From Bacteroidetes bacterium CG2_30_32_10 (GTDB lineage Bacteria > Bacteroidota > Bacteroidia > Bacteroidales > CG2-30-32-10), in NCBI GenBank assembly GCA_001872995.1, contig MNXO01000059.1, positions 1 to 16,983 of the forward strand: a DNA stretch of 16,983 bases. The letters are read 5' to 3'. Shown piece by piece: positions 5,625-14,991 of the stretch (the first letter of the stretch is position 1; each line of letters opens with the position of its first letter). The notes under the pieces are model-generated. The model saw only the letters and a list, made by a program, of their open reading frames with translations, was not told where the DNA came from and did no database searches. Made by a program: the position numbers and the translations under genes.

Positions 5625-8600
5625 TTGGAGCAAATAAGTAAAAATTTCCTAAAAAGTCTATTATTATTATCATTGATAGCAATAGTATGGCTGTCGAATG
5701 CCTCTATAAATTATTCAAGGATAATCACTTTACCTGATACCCCTCCGGATACTGGCGTTCAACTTAAATATCCTTTTAAGGATACTCCTATTTATTATGA
5801 TAGTTCTTATCATAATAATTCATTGTTTTTACAAGAACCTTCCAATGTAAAAACAGATGTACAGTACGATCCCGAAACGGACCAATATATTATTAACCAG
5901 AATGTAGGAAAAATGAATTATCGGAGTCCTTATTATATGTCGTATGACGAATATAATAAATATGACTTAGATAATTCCTTACGTCAATATTGGAAACAAA
6001 AAATTGGCTCAGGTGATAATACCAAAACTACTGGTATTTTTCAAAATTTACCTTTTATTAGTGAAACATTAGATAAGATTTTAGGAAATAATACCATCGA
6101 CATCCGCCCACAAGGCTCTGCAGAAATAATTTTTGGATTAAATACTGTCAATAGAAGAAATCCTGCCATTGATTTGAAACATCAAAAACAAACTAATTTT
6201 GACTTACAAACTAAAATTCAAATGAATGTAGTAGCTAAGATTGGTGATAAAATTGAATTCACTACAAGCTACAACACCGAAGCCTCTTTTGACTTTGAAA
6301 ACAAAATGAAACTCCAATTTGAAGGAAAAGAAGACGATATCATCAAAAAAATTGAAGCTGGTGACGTTAACTTTCCATTAACAAGCTCTCTGATTAATGG
6401 TAGTCAAGGATTGTTTGGGTTTAAAACACAATTGCAATTTGGTAAAACTACCGTAACATCTGTTTTTTCTCAACAAAAAAGTGAAGCATCAACCATACAA
6501 GTCTCTGGAGGAGCACAAACAAGCACTTTCCAAGTGAAGGCTGATGAATACGAAGACAACAAGCACTTTTTTATTGCTCAGTATTTTAGAGACCATTATA
6601 ATGAAGGTTTGTCAAAACTTCCTATTATCAGATCAAGTGTTAATATTATAAAAATGGAAGTGTGGGTTACCAATATTGGTCCTGCAACTCAAGAAAACCG
6701 CAATATTGTTGCATTTATGGATTTGGGTGAAAAAACCCCTTATAATAATAAATTAACTTATAATTCCCCTGATTCTTTTCCGCAAAATAAAACAAATACT
6801 TTGTATCAAACAGTTAAAGATAATGTAAGAAACATTTATGTTGCAAGCGATTATTTGGTAACAAGTAATTTAAATTTTACACAAAGTCTGGATTTTGAAA
6901 AAGTGGAAACTGCTAAGAAATTATCAGAATCAGAATACACTTTCAATAGTAAACTGGGTTTTATTTCGCTTAATTCAACGCTTAACCCCGATCAGGTTTT
7001 AGCTGTTGCATATCAATATAAGATTATAGGTGATACCAATACCTATCAGGTAGGTGAATTTTCAAACGAAGGAGTGCCCGCTCCACAAGCATTGGTTGTT
7101 AAGTTATTGAAAAGCACAGCCACCAATACTCATATTCCATTATGGAATTTGATGATGAAAAACGTTTATTCTATTGGGGGTTATCAAATTAATAATCAAG
7201 ATTTTCGTTTAAATGTGCTATATACAAATAGCGAATTAGGAATTCCGGTTGGCTATATTTCTGAAGGAGAAATTGATGGAAAACCTTTGATTCAAGCATT
7301 AAATTTAGACAATTTAAATACACAACTCGACAGACTATCCGATGGTGTTTTTGACTTTGTAGATGGTGCTGCTTCTAATGGTGGTACTATTCAAGCATCT
7401 AATGGTAGAATATATTTTCCTGTATTGGAGCCTTTCGGAAAAGATTTAAGAAATTCTATTACTGGTGGAGATGCTAATTTAAATAGCATTGCCGACAAAT
7501 ATGTTTACGATTCTCTTTATTCGATGACTAAAACAGGAGCACAACAGTTTCCTGAAAAGAATAAGTTCATTATTGAAGGAAGATACAAATCTGCAGCTGG
7601 CTCCGAAATTTCATTAAATGCGATGAATGTGCCTCAAGGTTCTGTTAAAGTTACTGCTGGTGGAATTGTTTTAGTAGAAAATGTTGATTATACGGTTGAT
7701 TACACACTTGGAAGGGTAAAAATTATTAATGAAGGTTATTTGAATTCAGGAACCCCAATTACCATATCTCTTGAAAGTAATTCCTTTTTCAATATTCAAT
7801 CAAAGACCTTTATGGGCACCCATATTGATTATAAATTCAATAAAGATTTGGTATTGGGTGGAACCATCCTGCATTTATCGGAACAACCGCTTACAAAAAA
7901 AATTAATTTTGGGGATGAACCTATTTCTAATACTGTTTGGGGTTTAAATGTTACCTATCAAACAGATGTTCCTTTAATAACTCGTTTGCTCGACAAACTT
8001 CCATTTTATAGCACCAAAGCTCCTTCTAAAATTATACTGAATGGAGAAATAGCCAATTTAATTCCAGGACACTCTAAATCTATTGGGAAAAAAGGAACTT
8101 CTTATATTGATGATTTTGAAGGTAGCAAATCTACTATCGATTTAAAACCAATTGGAAAATGGTTTATTGCAAGTACGCCTCAAGGACAAACAGAATCATC
8201 AATGTTTCCTGAAGCTGCACCTAAAACCGGACTTCTTTATGGTTTCAACAGGGCTAAAATTTCTTGGTATGGTATTCAAGACCTCTTTTATGGAACAGAA
8301 AAAACAAATCCCGACAATATTAGAACAGACCCAAATTCAATTTCCAATTTTTTCGAACATCAATTTCTAGAATCTAATATTTTTCCAAACAAAGAAAGAC
8401 CAGGTTCAGATCCAGGCATTTTATACCCATTAAATATTGCTTATTATCCCAGTGAGCGAGGTCCTTATAATTTTGTTACTAGAGATACACTTAATATTTA
8501 TGGTTTAGGAACCGACGGTACATTAAAAAATCCAGAAACCCGCTGGGCAGGTATTATGCAAAAAATGGAAACAACCGATTTTGAAGCCACCAATGTGGAG

Positions 8601-11600
8601 TATATTGAATTTTGGTTGATGGATCCTTTTGTTTACGATTCCACTCATTCGGGAGGTGAACTCTATTTTGATTTGGGTGAGATGTCCGAAGACATTTTAA
8701 GAGATGGTCGCAAAAGTTACGAAAATGGACTTCCAACTTCTTCTGACGTAATGAATGTAGATACAACTATATGGGGAAGAGTTCCTACCATTCAGTCTTT
8801 AACTGCTTCTTTTGATAACAATACCACTGCACGTCAATATCAAGACCTTGGGTTAGATGGATTGAACGATGCGGATGAAAAATCTTTTTATGAAACAGAC
8901 AGTAATAGTATAAGTTATCTCTCAGACGTAAGATCTATTGTATCAAATAATAGTGCATATCAAAAATTTCAATCGGACCCTTCTGGTGATAATTTTCATA
9001 ATTATCTGGGAGCAGATTATGATAGTGATAAAAAATCGGTAACTGAAAGATATAAAGATTATACAGGTTTAGAAGGCAATTCGCCAGTTAACAACCCAAC
9101 AGATGGCTCAAAATTAGGACCTGATGTTGAAGATATAAATAATGACAATACTTTAAATGAGTCAGAACGTTATTTTCAATATCAAGTGGAATTAAAACCA
9201 AACAATATGGTTGTAGGAACTAACTTTATTACAGACTCTTACACATCTCATATTCAATTTAAAAACAAAACAGAAGGTGATGTTACGTGGTATCAATTTA
9301 AAATTCCAATTAACAATCCATCTAAAGTAGTAGGGAATATTAGCGATTTTAAATCCATACGTTTTATGAGAATGTTTATGAAAGGATTTAAAGAGCCTGT
9401 TATTTGTAGATTTGCAACTTTAGAAATGGTTAGAAGTGAATGGAGAAAGTATAATGGCGATTTAATATCTGCGGGCATCTATATTCCAAACGATTCTTGT
9501 AACACGAATTTCGAAATATCAACTGTAAACATTGAGGAAAATGGAAAACGTGAGCCAGTGCCTTATGTTTTACCAAAAGATATTGAGAGAGAAGTTGATT
9601 ATACTTCACCAAATCAAATGCAATTAAATGAACAATCGTTGGTGTTAAAAGTTTCTGACTTAACTGATGGAGACTCAAAAGCCATATATAAAACCACTGA
9701 TTTTGATTTCCGTAGATACAAAAAACTGAAAATGTATGTTCATGCAGAAGCAATGAATAACGACATCGATTTAAATTCAGGCGATTTAAAACTATTTGTT
9801 CGCCTTGGTACTGATTTTAAAGAGAATTATTACGAATACGAAATACCACTAACTAAAACCGATTGGGGCACTACTAATGCTGAAAACATTTGGCCCCTGT
9901 CAAATAATTTAGAACTTGATTTAAGTAAGTTAATGGATGCAAAAATCCAAAGAAACTTAGCAATGCGAACACCAGGCTCTTTAATTACACCAACATCTGA
10001 CTTTGTGGTTGTTGATGGAAATAATAACATTACTGTTAAAGGAATGCCTAACATTAGCAGTATAAAGGTAATTATGATAGGAGTTCGAAACCCAAAAGAC
10101 GACAGTAAATGTAAATCTGGAGAAATTTGGGTGAATGAATTGCGGCTTAGCGATTTTGACGAAAAAGGCGGATGGGCTGCCAATGTTAATGCCAATGTTA
10201 CATTGGCTGATTTAGGTAATTTAATGTTAGCAGGTTCATATAGCTCAGCTGGGTTTGGAAGTATTGATCAATCAATGGGAGAGCGAAAAATTGATAATAC
10301 ATTACAATATGATGTTGCCACAAATTTGGAATTAGGTAAATTTTTCCCTGAAAAAATAGGACTCCGTATTCCAATGCACTTTGACAAATCAGAAATGTTT
10401 AACAATCCTGAATATAGTCCACAAAATCCAGACATATTATTCCGCGAAGACCTAAAAACATATAACACCAAGAAGGAGCAAGATTCAATCAAAAAAATAT
10501 CACAAGATTACGTAAGTAGAAGAAGCATCAACTTTATGAATGTTAAAAAAGACAGGGTTGGTGCCACCAAAAAGCCTCATATTTATGATGTTGAAAATAT
10601 AGACATCACTTATGCTTATACAGAAGTGTTTTCACGAAATGTGGATATTGAATATAATATTCTGAAAACATACAAAGGAGCTATTGGATATAATTATACT
10701 GCTAATCCTAAAAATATTTCTCCGTTTTCAAAAAATAAGTTTTTAGGAAAAACAAAAGTTCTGGGATTGGTAAAGGATTTAAATTTCTATTATTTCCCCA
10801 AAATGCTATCGTTCCGCACCGATATGGACAGAGGTTATAACGAAAATTTAATAAGAGACAAAAGTATTGGTATTGTTAAAATTGAGCCCTACTGTGTAAA
10901 AACATTTACTTGGACTAGGCAATATGACTTAAGATACGACTTATCAAAAGCCATAAACTTCACCTATTCGGCAAATGCAAATGCTCGTATTGACGAATTA
11001 CCAGGTGTAGTTGATAAAAAAAACAATGATTACGAAGCTCAAAAAAAGGAAATACTAGATAATATTAAAAGTTTTGGCAGAATAACAAATTATAACCAGA
11101 CCATTACAGGTACATGGAATTTACCAATCAATAAGTTGCCAATGATGGATTTTGTGAGTTCACAAATAGCATATAATGGAGAATACCACTGGACAGCATC
11201 ACCTTTATCAGCAATGGAACTGGGTAACACTATTGAGAATTCAAACTCAAAACAAATAAATGGTAATTTTAACTTAGTCGCATTGTATAATAAAGTTGGT
11301 TTTTTAAAAGAAATCAATGATAAAAGTAAAAACAAAAAAAATATAAGCAAAAAAAATAATTTTGATAGCGATAATACTCCTCCACCTATCCCTAATCCCA
11401 AGAAAGATTCAATAAAAAAGGATGAAGCCCCTGGAATAATGACGATCATTGCCAAAAACACCTTACGTTTTTTAATGGGTGTAAGAACTGCCAATTTTAC
11501 ATATTCAGAAAGCGAAGGGTCTTTTTTGCCGGGATTCAAACCACAGCCGGTTGCTTTAGGTCAAGATTGGAATTCAATGGCTCCTGGCACAGATTTTATT

Positions 11601-12821
11601 TTTGGAGGACAGCGAGACATTCGCGAGAAGGCAGCATATAACCATTGGCTTTCTACTGATACACTCTTAAACAATGCCTTTGCGAAAAAATATTCAAAAG
11701 ATTTTGCTGCACGAGTTCAAATTGAACCTATTCCAAATCTAAAAATTGATTTAACTGCCATTAGAAATTTTACAAAAACGCATTCCGAATATTTCCAAGT
11801 TGACAGCATTCCTCCACAAATTGATCCTCATTCAATTCAAGCTCAAGAAAATGGAACTTTAAGTATGTCATTTATTACTTGGCAAACATCGTGGGGTAAT
11901 GGAGATAAGGTGTTTGAAGAATTTTGTAATAACAGAATAATTGTGTCAAGAAGATTATGGAATGAAAACCCTAACCGCATAGAAGGCACAATCCATGATA
12001 CAATTACAAAATCTGGTGAAGATTTTCTATATGGATATGGACCCACTTCGCAAGATGTTGTTGTTACTTCTTTTATTGCAGCCTATTTTGGTGGAGATCC
12101 TTCTTCAACTTCCACCAATGTTTTTATTAAAATACCAAAACCTAATTGGGCTATTACTTATGATGGACTTTCAAAAAATCAATTTTTAAAACAATACTTT
12201 AAAAAAGTAACTTTAAAACACAAATATAGTTCAATGTATAATGTTGCCTATACCAATAATATTTTATACAAAGAAAACAATGGATTTCCCAATCAAATTA
12301 ACACAATAGACAATTATATTCCGCAAAAAGACATTAATAATATAGCATTTGTGGAGCAATATAGCCCATTAATTGGTTTAGATGTAACTTTGAATAACAG
12401 TATTGATGCTGGTGGTGAATTTAGAAAATCTCGTAATGTATCGTTAAGTCTCACTAATTTACAAGTTACAGAGGTAATAGGTAATGAATTTGATGTTCAT
12501 GTTGGTTATATTATCAAAAATGTACAAATAAGTATTAATGCAGGAAGCAAACCTAAAACGCTTAAAAGTGATTTAACCTTAGATGCTCGTTTTGCTATCA
12601 AAAACAATAAATCTATTATTAGAAAGCCTGGAGACCCAGCTTTGTCGTTTACTGGACAAAAAGTTTATTCATTTTTCTTTTCGGCAGGCTATATGATAAG
12701 CCAAAAATTTACTATACGTTTGTTTTACGACAGAATATTCTCTGTTCCTTATACCTCAAATCAATACAAAAACACCAATTCCAATGCAGGTATTAGTTTA
12801 AAGTTTATGTTAGCCCCATAA
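5625..12821 (+). CDS. sprA: SprA, type IX secretion system outer-membrane translocon
   Basis: SprA forms the giant single-chain beta-barrel through which type IX substrates cross the outer membrane; in gliding Bacteroidota it also exports the SprB adhesin. At 2398 residues it has the usual size. An N-terminal signal sequence (basic start, hydrophobic 11-24) precedes SprA-family landmarks. These are FGLNTVNRRNPAID (170-183) and IQMNVVAKIGDKIEFTTSYN (198-217), YIDDFEGSKS (827-836), the Asp-rich LGLDGLNDADE (1075-1085) and GPDVEDINNDNTLNESE (1165-1181), and a strand-rich C-terminal half ending at GISLKFMLAP. A Lys/Asn/Pro-rich linker lies at about 1898-1936. The TTG at 5625 is the only standard start after an in-frame TAA at 5610-5612. 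A TATTTTTA box at 5583-5590 may be its own promoter. The gene is intact with no frameshift. Confidence 0.97.
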   Translation: MEQISKNFLKSLLLLSLIAIVWLSNASINYSRIITLPDTPPDTGVQLKYPFKDTPIYYDSSYHNNSLFLQEPSNVKTDVQYDPETDQYIINQNVGKMNYRSPYYMSYDEYNKYDLDNSLRQYWKQKIGSGDNTKTTGIFQNLPFISETLDKILGNNTIDIRPQGSAEIIFGLNTVNRRNPAIDLKHQKQTNFDLQTKIQMNVVAKIGDKIEFTTSYNTEASFDFENKMKLQFEGKEDDIIKKIEAGDVNFPLTSSLINGSQGLFGFKTQLQFGKTTVTSVFSQQKSEASTIQVSGGAQTSTFQVKADEYEDNKHFFIAQYFRDHYNEGLSKLPIIRSSVNIIKMEVWVTNIGPATQENRNIVAFMDLGEKTPYNNKLTYNSPDSFPQNKTNTLYQTVKDNVRNIYVASDYLVTSNLNFTQSLDFEKVETAKKLSESEYTFNSKLGFISLNSTLNPDQVLAVAYQYKIIGDTNTYQVGEFSNEGVPAPQALVVKLLKSTATNTHIPLWNLMMKNVYSIGGYQINNQDFRLNVLYTNSELGIPVGYISEGEIDGKPLIQALNLDNLNTQLDRLSDGVFDFVDGAASNGGTIQASNGRIYFPVLEPFGKDLRNSITGGDANLNSIADKYVYDSLYSMTKTGAQQFPEKNKFIIEGRYKSAAGSEISLNAMNVPQGSVKVTAGGIVLVENVDYTVDYTLGRVKIINEGYLNSGTPITISLESNSFFNIQSKTFMGTHIDYKFNKDLVLGGTILHLSEQPLTKKINFGDEPISNTVWGLNVTYQTDVPLITRLLDKLPFYSTKAPSKIILNGEIANLIPGHSKSIGKKGTSYIDDFEGSKSTIDLKPIGKWFIASTPQGQTESSMFPEAAPKTGLLYGFNRAKISWYGIQDLFYGTEKTNPDNIRTDPNSISNFFEHQFLESNIFPNKERPGSDPGILYPLNIAYYPSERGPYNFVTRDTLNIYGLGTDGTLKNPETRWAGIMQKMETTDFEATNVEYIEFWLMDPFVYDSTHSGGELYFDLGEMSEDILRDGRKSYENGLPTSSDVMNVDTTIWGRVPTIQSLTASFDNNTTARQYQDLGLDGLNDADEKSFYETDSNSISYLSDVRSIVSNNSAYQKFQSDPSGDNFHNYLGADYDSDKKSVTERYKDYTGLEGNSPVNNPTDGSKLGPDVEDINNDNTLNESERYFQYQVELKPNNMVVGTNFITDSYTSHIQFKNKTEGDVTWYQFKIPINNPSKVVGNISDFKSIRFMRMFMKGFKEPVICRFATLEMVRSEWRKYNGDLISAGIYIPNDSCNTNFEISTVNIEENGKREPVPYVLPKDIEREVDYTSPNQMQLNEQSLVLKVSDLTDGDSKAIYKTTDFDFRRYKKLKMYVHAEAMNNDIDLNSGDLKLFVRLGTDFKENYYEYEIPLTKTDWGTTNAENIWPLSNNLELDLSKLMDAKIQRNLAMRTPGSLITPTSDFVVVDGNNNITVKGMPNISSIKVIMIGVRNPKDDSKCKSGEIWVNELRLSDFDEKGGWAANVNANVTLADLGNLMLAGSYSSAGFGSIDQSMGERKIDNTLQYDVATNLELGKFFPEKIGLRIPMHFDKSEMFNNPEYSPQNPDILFREDLKTYNTKKEQDSIKKISQDYVSRRSINFMNVKKDRVGATKKPHIYDVENIDITYAYTEVFSRNVDIEYNILKTYKGAIGYNYTANPKNISPFSKNKFLGKTKVLGLVKDLNFYYFPKMLSFRTDMDRGYNENLIRDKSIGIVKIEPYCVKTFTWTRQYDLRYDLSKAINFTYSANANARIDELPGVVDKKNNDYEAQKKEILDNIKSFGRITNYNQTITGTWNLPINKLPMMDFVSSQIAYNGEYHWTASPLSAMELGNTIENSNSKQINGNFNLVALYNKVGFLKEINDKSKNKKNISKKNNFDSDNTPPPIPNPKKDSIKKDEAPGIMTIIAKNTLRFLMGVRTANFTYSESEGSFLPGFKPQPVALGQDWNSMAPGTDFIFGGQRDIREKAAYNHWLSTDTLLNNAFAKKYSKDFAARVQIEPIPNLKIDLTAIRNFTKTHSEYFQVDSIPPQIDPHSIQAQENGTLSMSFITWQTSWGNGDKVFEEFCNNRIIVSRRLWNENPNRIEGTIHDTITKSGEDFLYGYGPTSQDVVVTSFIAAYFGGDPSSTSTNVFIKIPKPNWAITYDGLSKNQFLKQYFKKVTLKHKYSSMYNVAYTNNILYKENNGFPNQINTIDNYIPQKDINNIAFVEQYSPLIGLDVTLNNSIDAGGEFRKSRNVSLSLTNLQVTEVIGNEFDVHVGYIIKNVQISINAGSKPKTLKSDLTLDARFAIKNNKSIIRKPGDPALSFTGQKVYSFFFSAGYMISQKFTIRLFYDRIFSVPYTSNQYKNTNSNAGISLKFMLAP

Positions 12822-12873
12822 AAAACTGCTTATATAAATTTAAAAGGTTATACAACTATTAGAAAATTTATAA

Positions 12874-12881
12874 TATCTTTG
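12874..12881 (+). promoter_or_regulatory. Candidate -7 promoter box (TATCTTTG) for the LtaS-like gene
   Basis: TATCTTTG fully matches the Bacteroidetes TAnnTTTG consensus and ends 19 bp before the ATG at 12901, leaving a short leader. No TTG is seen at the expected upstream distance. It implies that the gene can be transcribed independently of sprA. Confidence 0.55.
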
Positions 12882-12900
12882 TTCTGCCAATTTTACAAAT

Positions 12901-14814
12901 ATGACAGAAACAATACTCAATACCAATAACCCAACTAAAGAATTATTAAACAGAATAATTAGTTTAGCAAGATTATATTTGTTTTGGTTGGCTTTTTTTG
13001 TCTTATGTAGAATTGTTTTCTTGCTATACTTATATAACTTTTCTCACCATCTTACTATAATAGAAACAATTAAGGTATTTTATTATGGTTTTTTTATGGA
13101 TATTTCAACAACTGGATATATTTTAGTTTTTCCATTCTTATTATGGACTATACAATTGTTTTTCACCACACGCTTATTAACAGAAATAATAAAAGTATAT
13201 AGCATCTTTATTGCAACAATATTAAGCATTTTAACATTAATTGACTTGCAAATATATAAAGAATGGGGAACAAAAGTAAATACAGATGCTTTTTTATATC
13301 TAAAACACCCAAAAGAAGCCATAGCCTCAGTTAGTTCTGCACCAATAGTTCTATTAATTATAATTGGTGTTCTATTAATACTTGCCGCTTTAGTATTATT
13401 TCGATTTATTGCACGTTCAAAATACCTAGTGTTTATCAAAAATTCATTTAGAATAGTTATTTCTAAAATTGCAATTACCACTGTACTTGCTGGTTTTTTA
13501 TTTTTAGGTATTAGAGGAAGTATTGATATTATCCCAATGAATCCAAGTTTTTCTTACTTTTCATCAAAACAATTTGCAAACCATGCCTCATTAAATACAG
13601 CTTGGAACTTAATGTATGATATTAAATACTTTTTGAGAGATAAAGACAAGCAATTTGTTTATATGTCTGAGAAAGAAATGTTTTTGCGTGTTATAAATAT
13701 ACTACCAAAGGAAAACAATAATCCAACAACCTCTATTCTAAACACAAAGAAACCCAATATAATTCTTATTGTTCTTGAAAGTTGGACTGCAAAAGCGATT
13801 GAACCCTTAGGCGGAATAAAAGGACTAACACCACAGTTTAACAAATTATGTTCAAATGGGCTTCTTTTTACAAATATTTATGCAAATGGAACTAGAACAC
13901 CACATTCATTACCAGCAGTTTTATGTGGATTTCCATCTACACCGCAAGGTCCAATATTAAATGTTCCTTCTAAAGCCGAAAAATTAGAATATATTACCAA
14001 AACACTTTCGGCATCAGGTTATAAATCTTATTTTTTTTATGGAGGAAACATAAACTTCGACAATATGAAAGCATTAATCACTTTTGCTGCTTTTGATAAC
14101 ATTGTTGAAAAACATGATTTTAAAACAAACGAAACCACTTCAAAATGGGGTGCTCACGATGAAATTCTATACAATAGGGTTATAAAAGATTTAAAAAACA
14201 GTTCGTCTCCATTTTTTACTACAATCTTAACGCTTAGTAGTCATGAACCTTTTGAAGTTCCTATGAAAACGGTAATTCAAGGAAGTGAACCAGATAGTAT
14301 GTTCAAAAATTCATTATATTATGCTGACAAATGTATAGGAGATTTTATTGAAAAGGCTTCACACGAAAATTGGTATAATAACACATTGTTTATCTTTGTG
14401 GCAGACCATGGTCATCATTTGTTATTAGAAAATGAAGAGTATTTTGACCCATCTCATTTTCATATTCCATTATTATTTTATGGAAATGCCTTAAAACCTG
14501 AATTTAGAGGCTATCGCGATTCATTAATTGGTAATCAATGCGACATACCTGGAACTTTACTTGAACAATTGCAAATAAAACACACTGATTACATCTGGAG
14601 TAACGATTTATTAAAGGCAAACAGAGTGCCTTATGCAATTTATAATTTTAAAAATGGCTTTGGGTGGTGTACTCCCGATCAAAAAATTGTATTTGACAAC
14701 TATTCAAAAAAGATTATCTACAATTCAAATGTCAAAATACAAGATAGTCTTACCAATCAGAATTTAAGAAACGCACAAGCTTACATCCAATTCATTTTCT
14801 ACAATCATTTTTAA
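12901..14814 (+). CDS. LTA synthase family (LtaS/MdoB-like) membrane sulfatase-fold transferase
   Basis: This 637-residue inner-membrane enzyme has five N-terminal membrane segments (about 23-45, 60-88, 95-118, 146-170, 185-207) followed by a periplasmic alkaline-phosphatase/sulfatase-fold domain. Catalytic landmarks of the LtaS family are present: IILIVLESW with metal ligand E293, NGTRTPHSLPAVLCG with probable nucleophile T333, SSHEPF with H448, and VADHGHH with D502 and H503. Relatives transfer phosphoglycerol or phosphoethanolamine to lipoteichoic acid, periplasmic glucans or lipid A. A Gram-negative Bacteroidota cell has no lipoteichoic acid, so the acceptor is unknown; modification of an envelope glycan or lipid is inference. 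It lies 79 bp after sprA, has its own candidate promoter, and is followed by a strong terminator palindrome. Confidence 0.9.
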   Translation: MTETILNTNNPTKELLNRIISLARLYLFWLAFFVLCRIVFLLYLYNFSHHLTIIETIKVFYYGFFMDISTTGYILVFPFLLWTIQLFFTTRLLTEIIKVYSIFIATILSILTLIDLQIYKEWGTKVNTDAFLYLKHPKEAIASVSSAPIVLLIIIGVLLILAALVLFRFIARSKYLVFIKNSFRIVISKIAITTVLAGFLFLGIRGSIDIIPMNPSFSYFSSKQFANHASLNTAWNLMYDIKYFLRDKDKQFVYMSEKEMFLRVINILPKENNNPTTSILNTKKPNIILIVLESWTAKAIEPLGGIKGLTPQFNKLCSNGLLFTNIYANGTRTPHSLPAVLCGFPSTPQGPILNVPSKAEKLEYITKTLSASGYKSYFFYGGNINFDNMKALITFAAFDNIVEKHDFKTNETTSKWGAHDEILYNRVIKDLKNSSSPFFTTILTLSSHEPFEVPMKTVIQGSEPDSMFKNSLYYADKCIGDFIEKASHENWYNNTLFIFVADHGHHLLLENEEYFDPSHFHIPLLFYGNALKPEFRGYRDSLIGNQCDIPGTLLEQLQIKHTDYIWSNDLLKANRVPYAIYNFKNGFGWCTPDQKIVFDNYSKKIIYNSNVKIQDSLTNQNLRNAQAYIQFIFYNHF

Positions 14815-14877
14815 TATTATACGAAACCACCACCAGGAAATATAAAATATGCCGCCAGACTATGAATTTAGATTCTT

Positions 14878-14921
14878 AAACCAAAGTGCAATAAATCAAA
14901 TACTTGTTAGCAAGTTGGTTT
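14878..14921. repeat. Imperfect stem-loop in the intergenic region
   Basis: AAACCAA (14878-14884) pairs with TTGGTTT (14915-14921). Inside it, directly stacked on the 3' arm, CTTG (14903-14906) pairs with CAAG (14911-14914) around TTAG. It lies between the LtaS-like gene and the terminator palindrome, so it would form in the 3' UTR of that transcript. Role unknown. Confidence 0.35.
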
Positions 14922-14931
14922 TACGATAATC

Positions 14932-14969
14932 AAAAAGTCCTTATTGTGATATCACAATAAGGACTTTTT
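14932..14969. terminator. Bidirectional intrinsic terminator (38-bp perfect palindrome)
   Basis: Nineteen bases (14932-14950) are followed immediately by their exact reverse complement (14951-14969). The arms begin with AAAAAGTCC and end with GGACTTTTT. RNA from either strand would form a long hairpin with a 3' U tract. It sits between convergent genes, the LtaS-like gene on the plus strand and the coiled-coil gene on the minus strand, and would terminate both. Confidence 0.9.
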
Positions 14970-14991
14970 AATTTTTTAAAGCAAATACAAT

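Noticed and set aside
8554..11539. Several antisense and out-of-frame open frames of 60-150 codons inside sprA
   Set aside because: They overlap an intact, strongly recognised gene, have no family resemblance, and arise from the low stop density opposite an A/T-rich coding strand.
13083..13481. A 132-codon minus-strand frame inside the LtaS-like gene
   Set aside because: It mirrors the membrane-segment coding region of the real gene and has no recognisable motif or ribosome-binding context.
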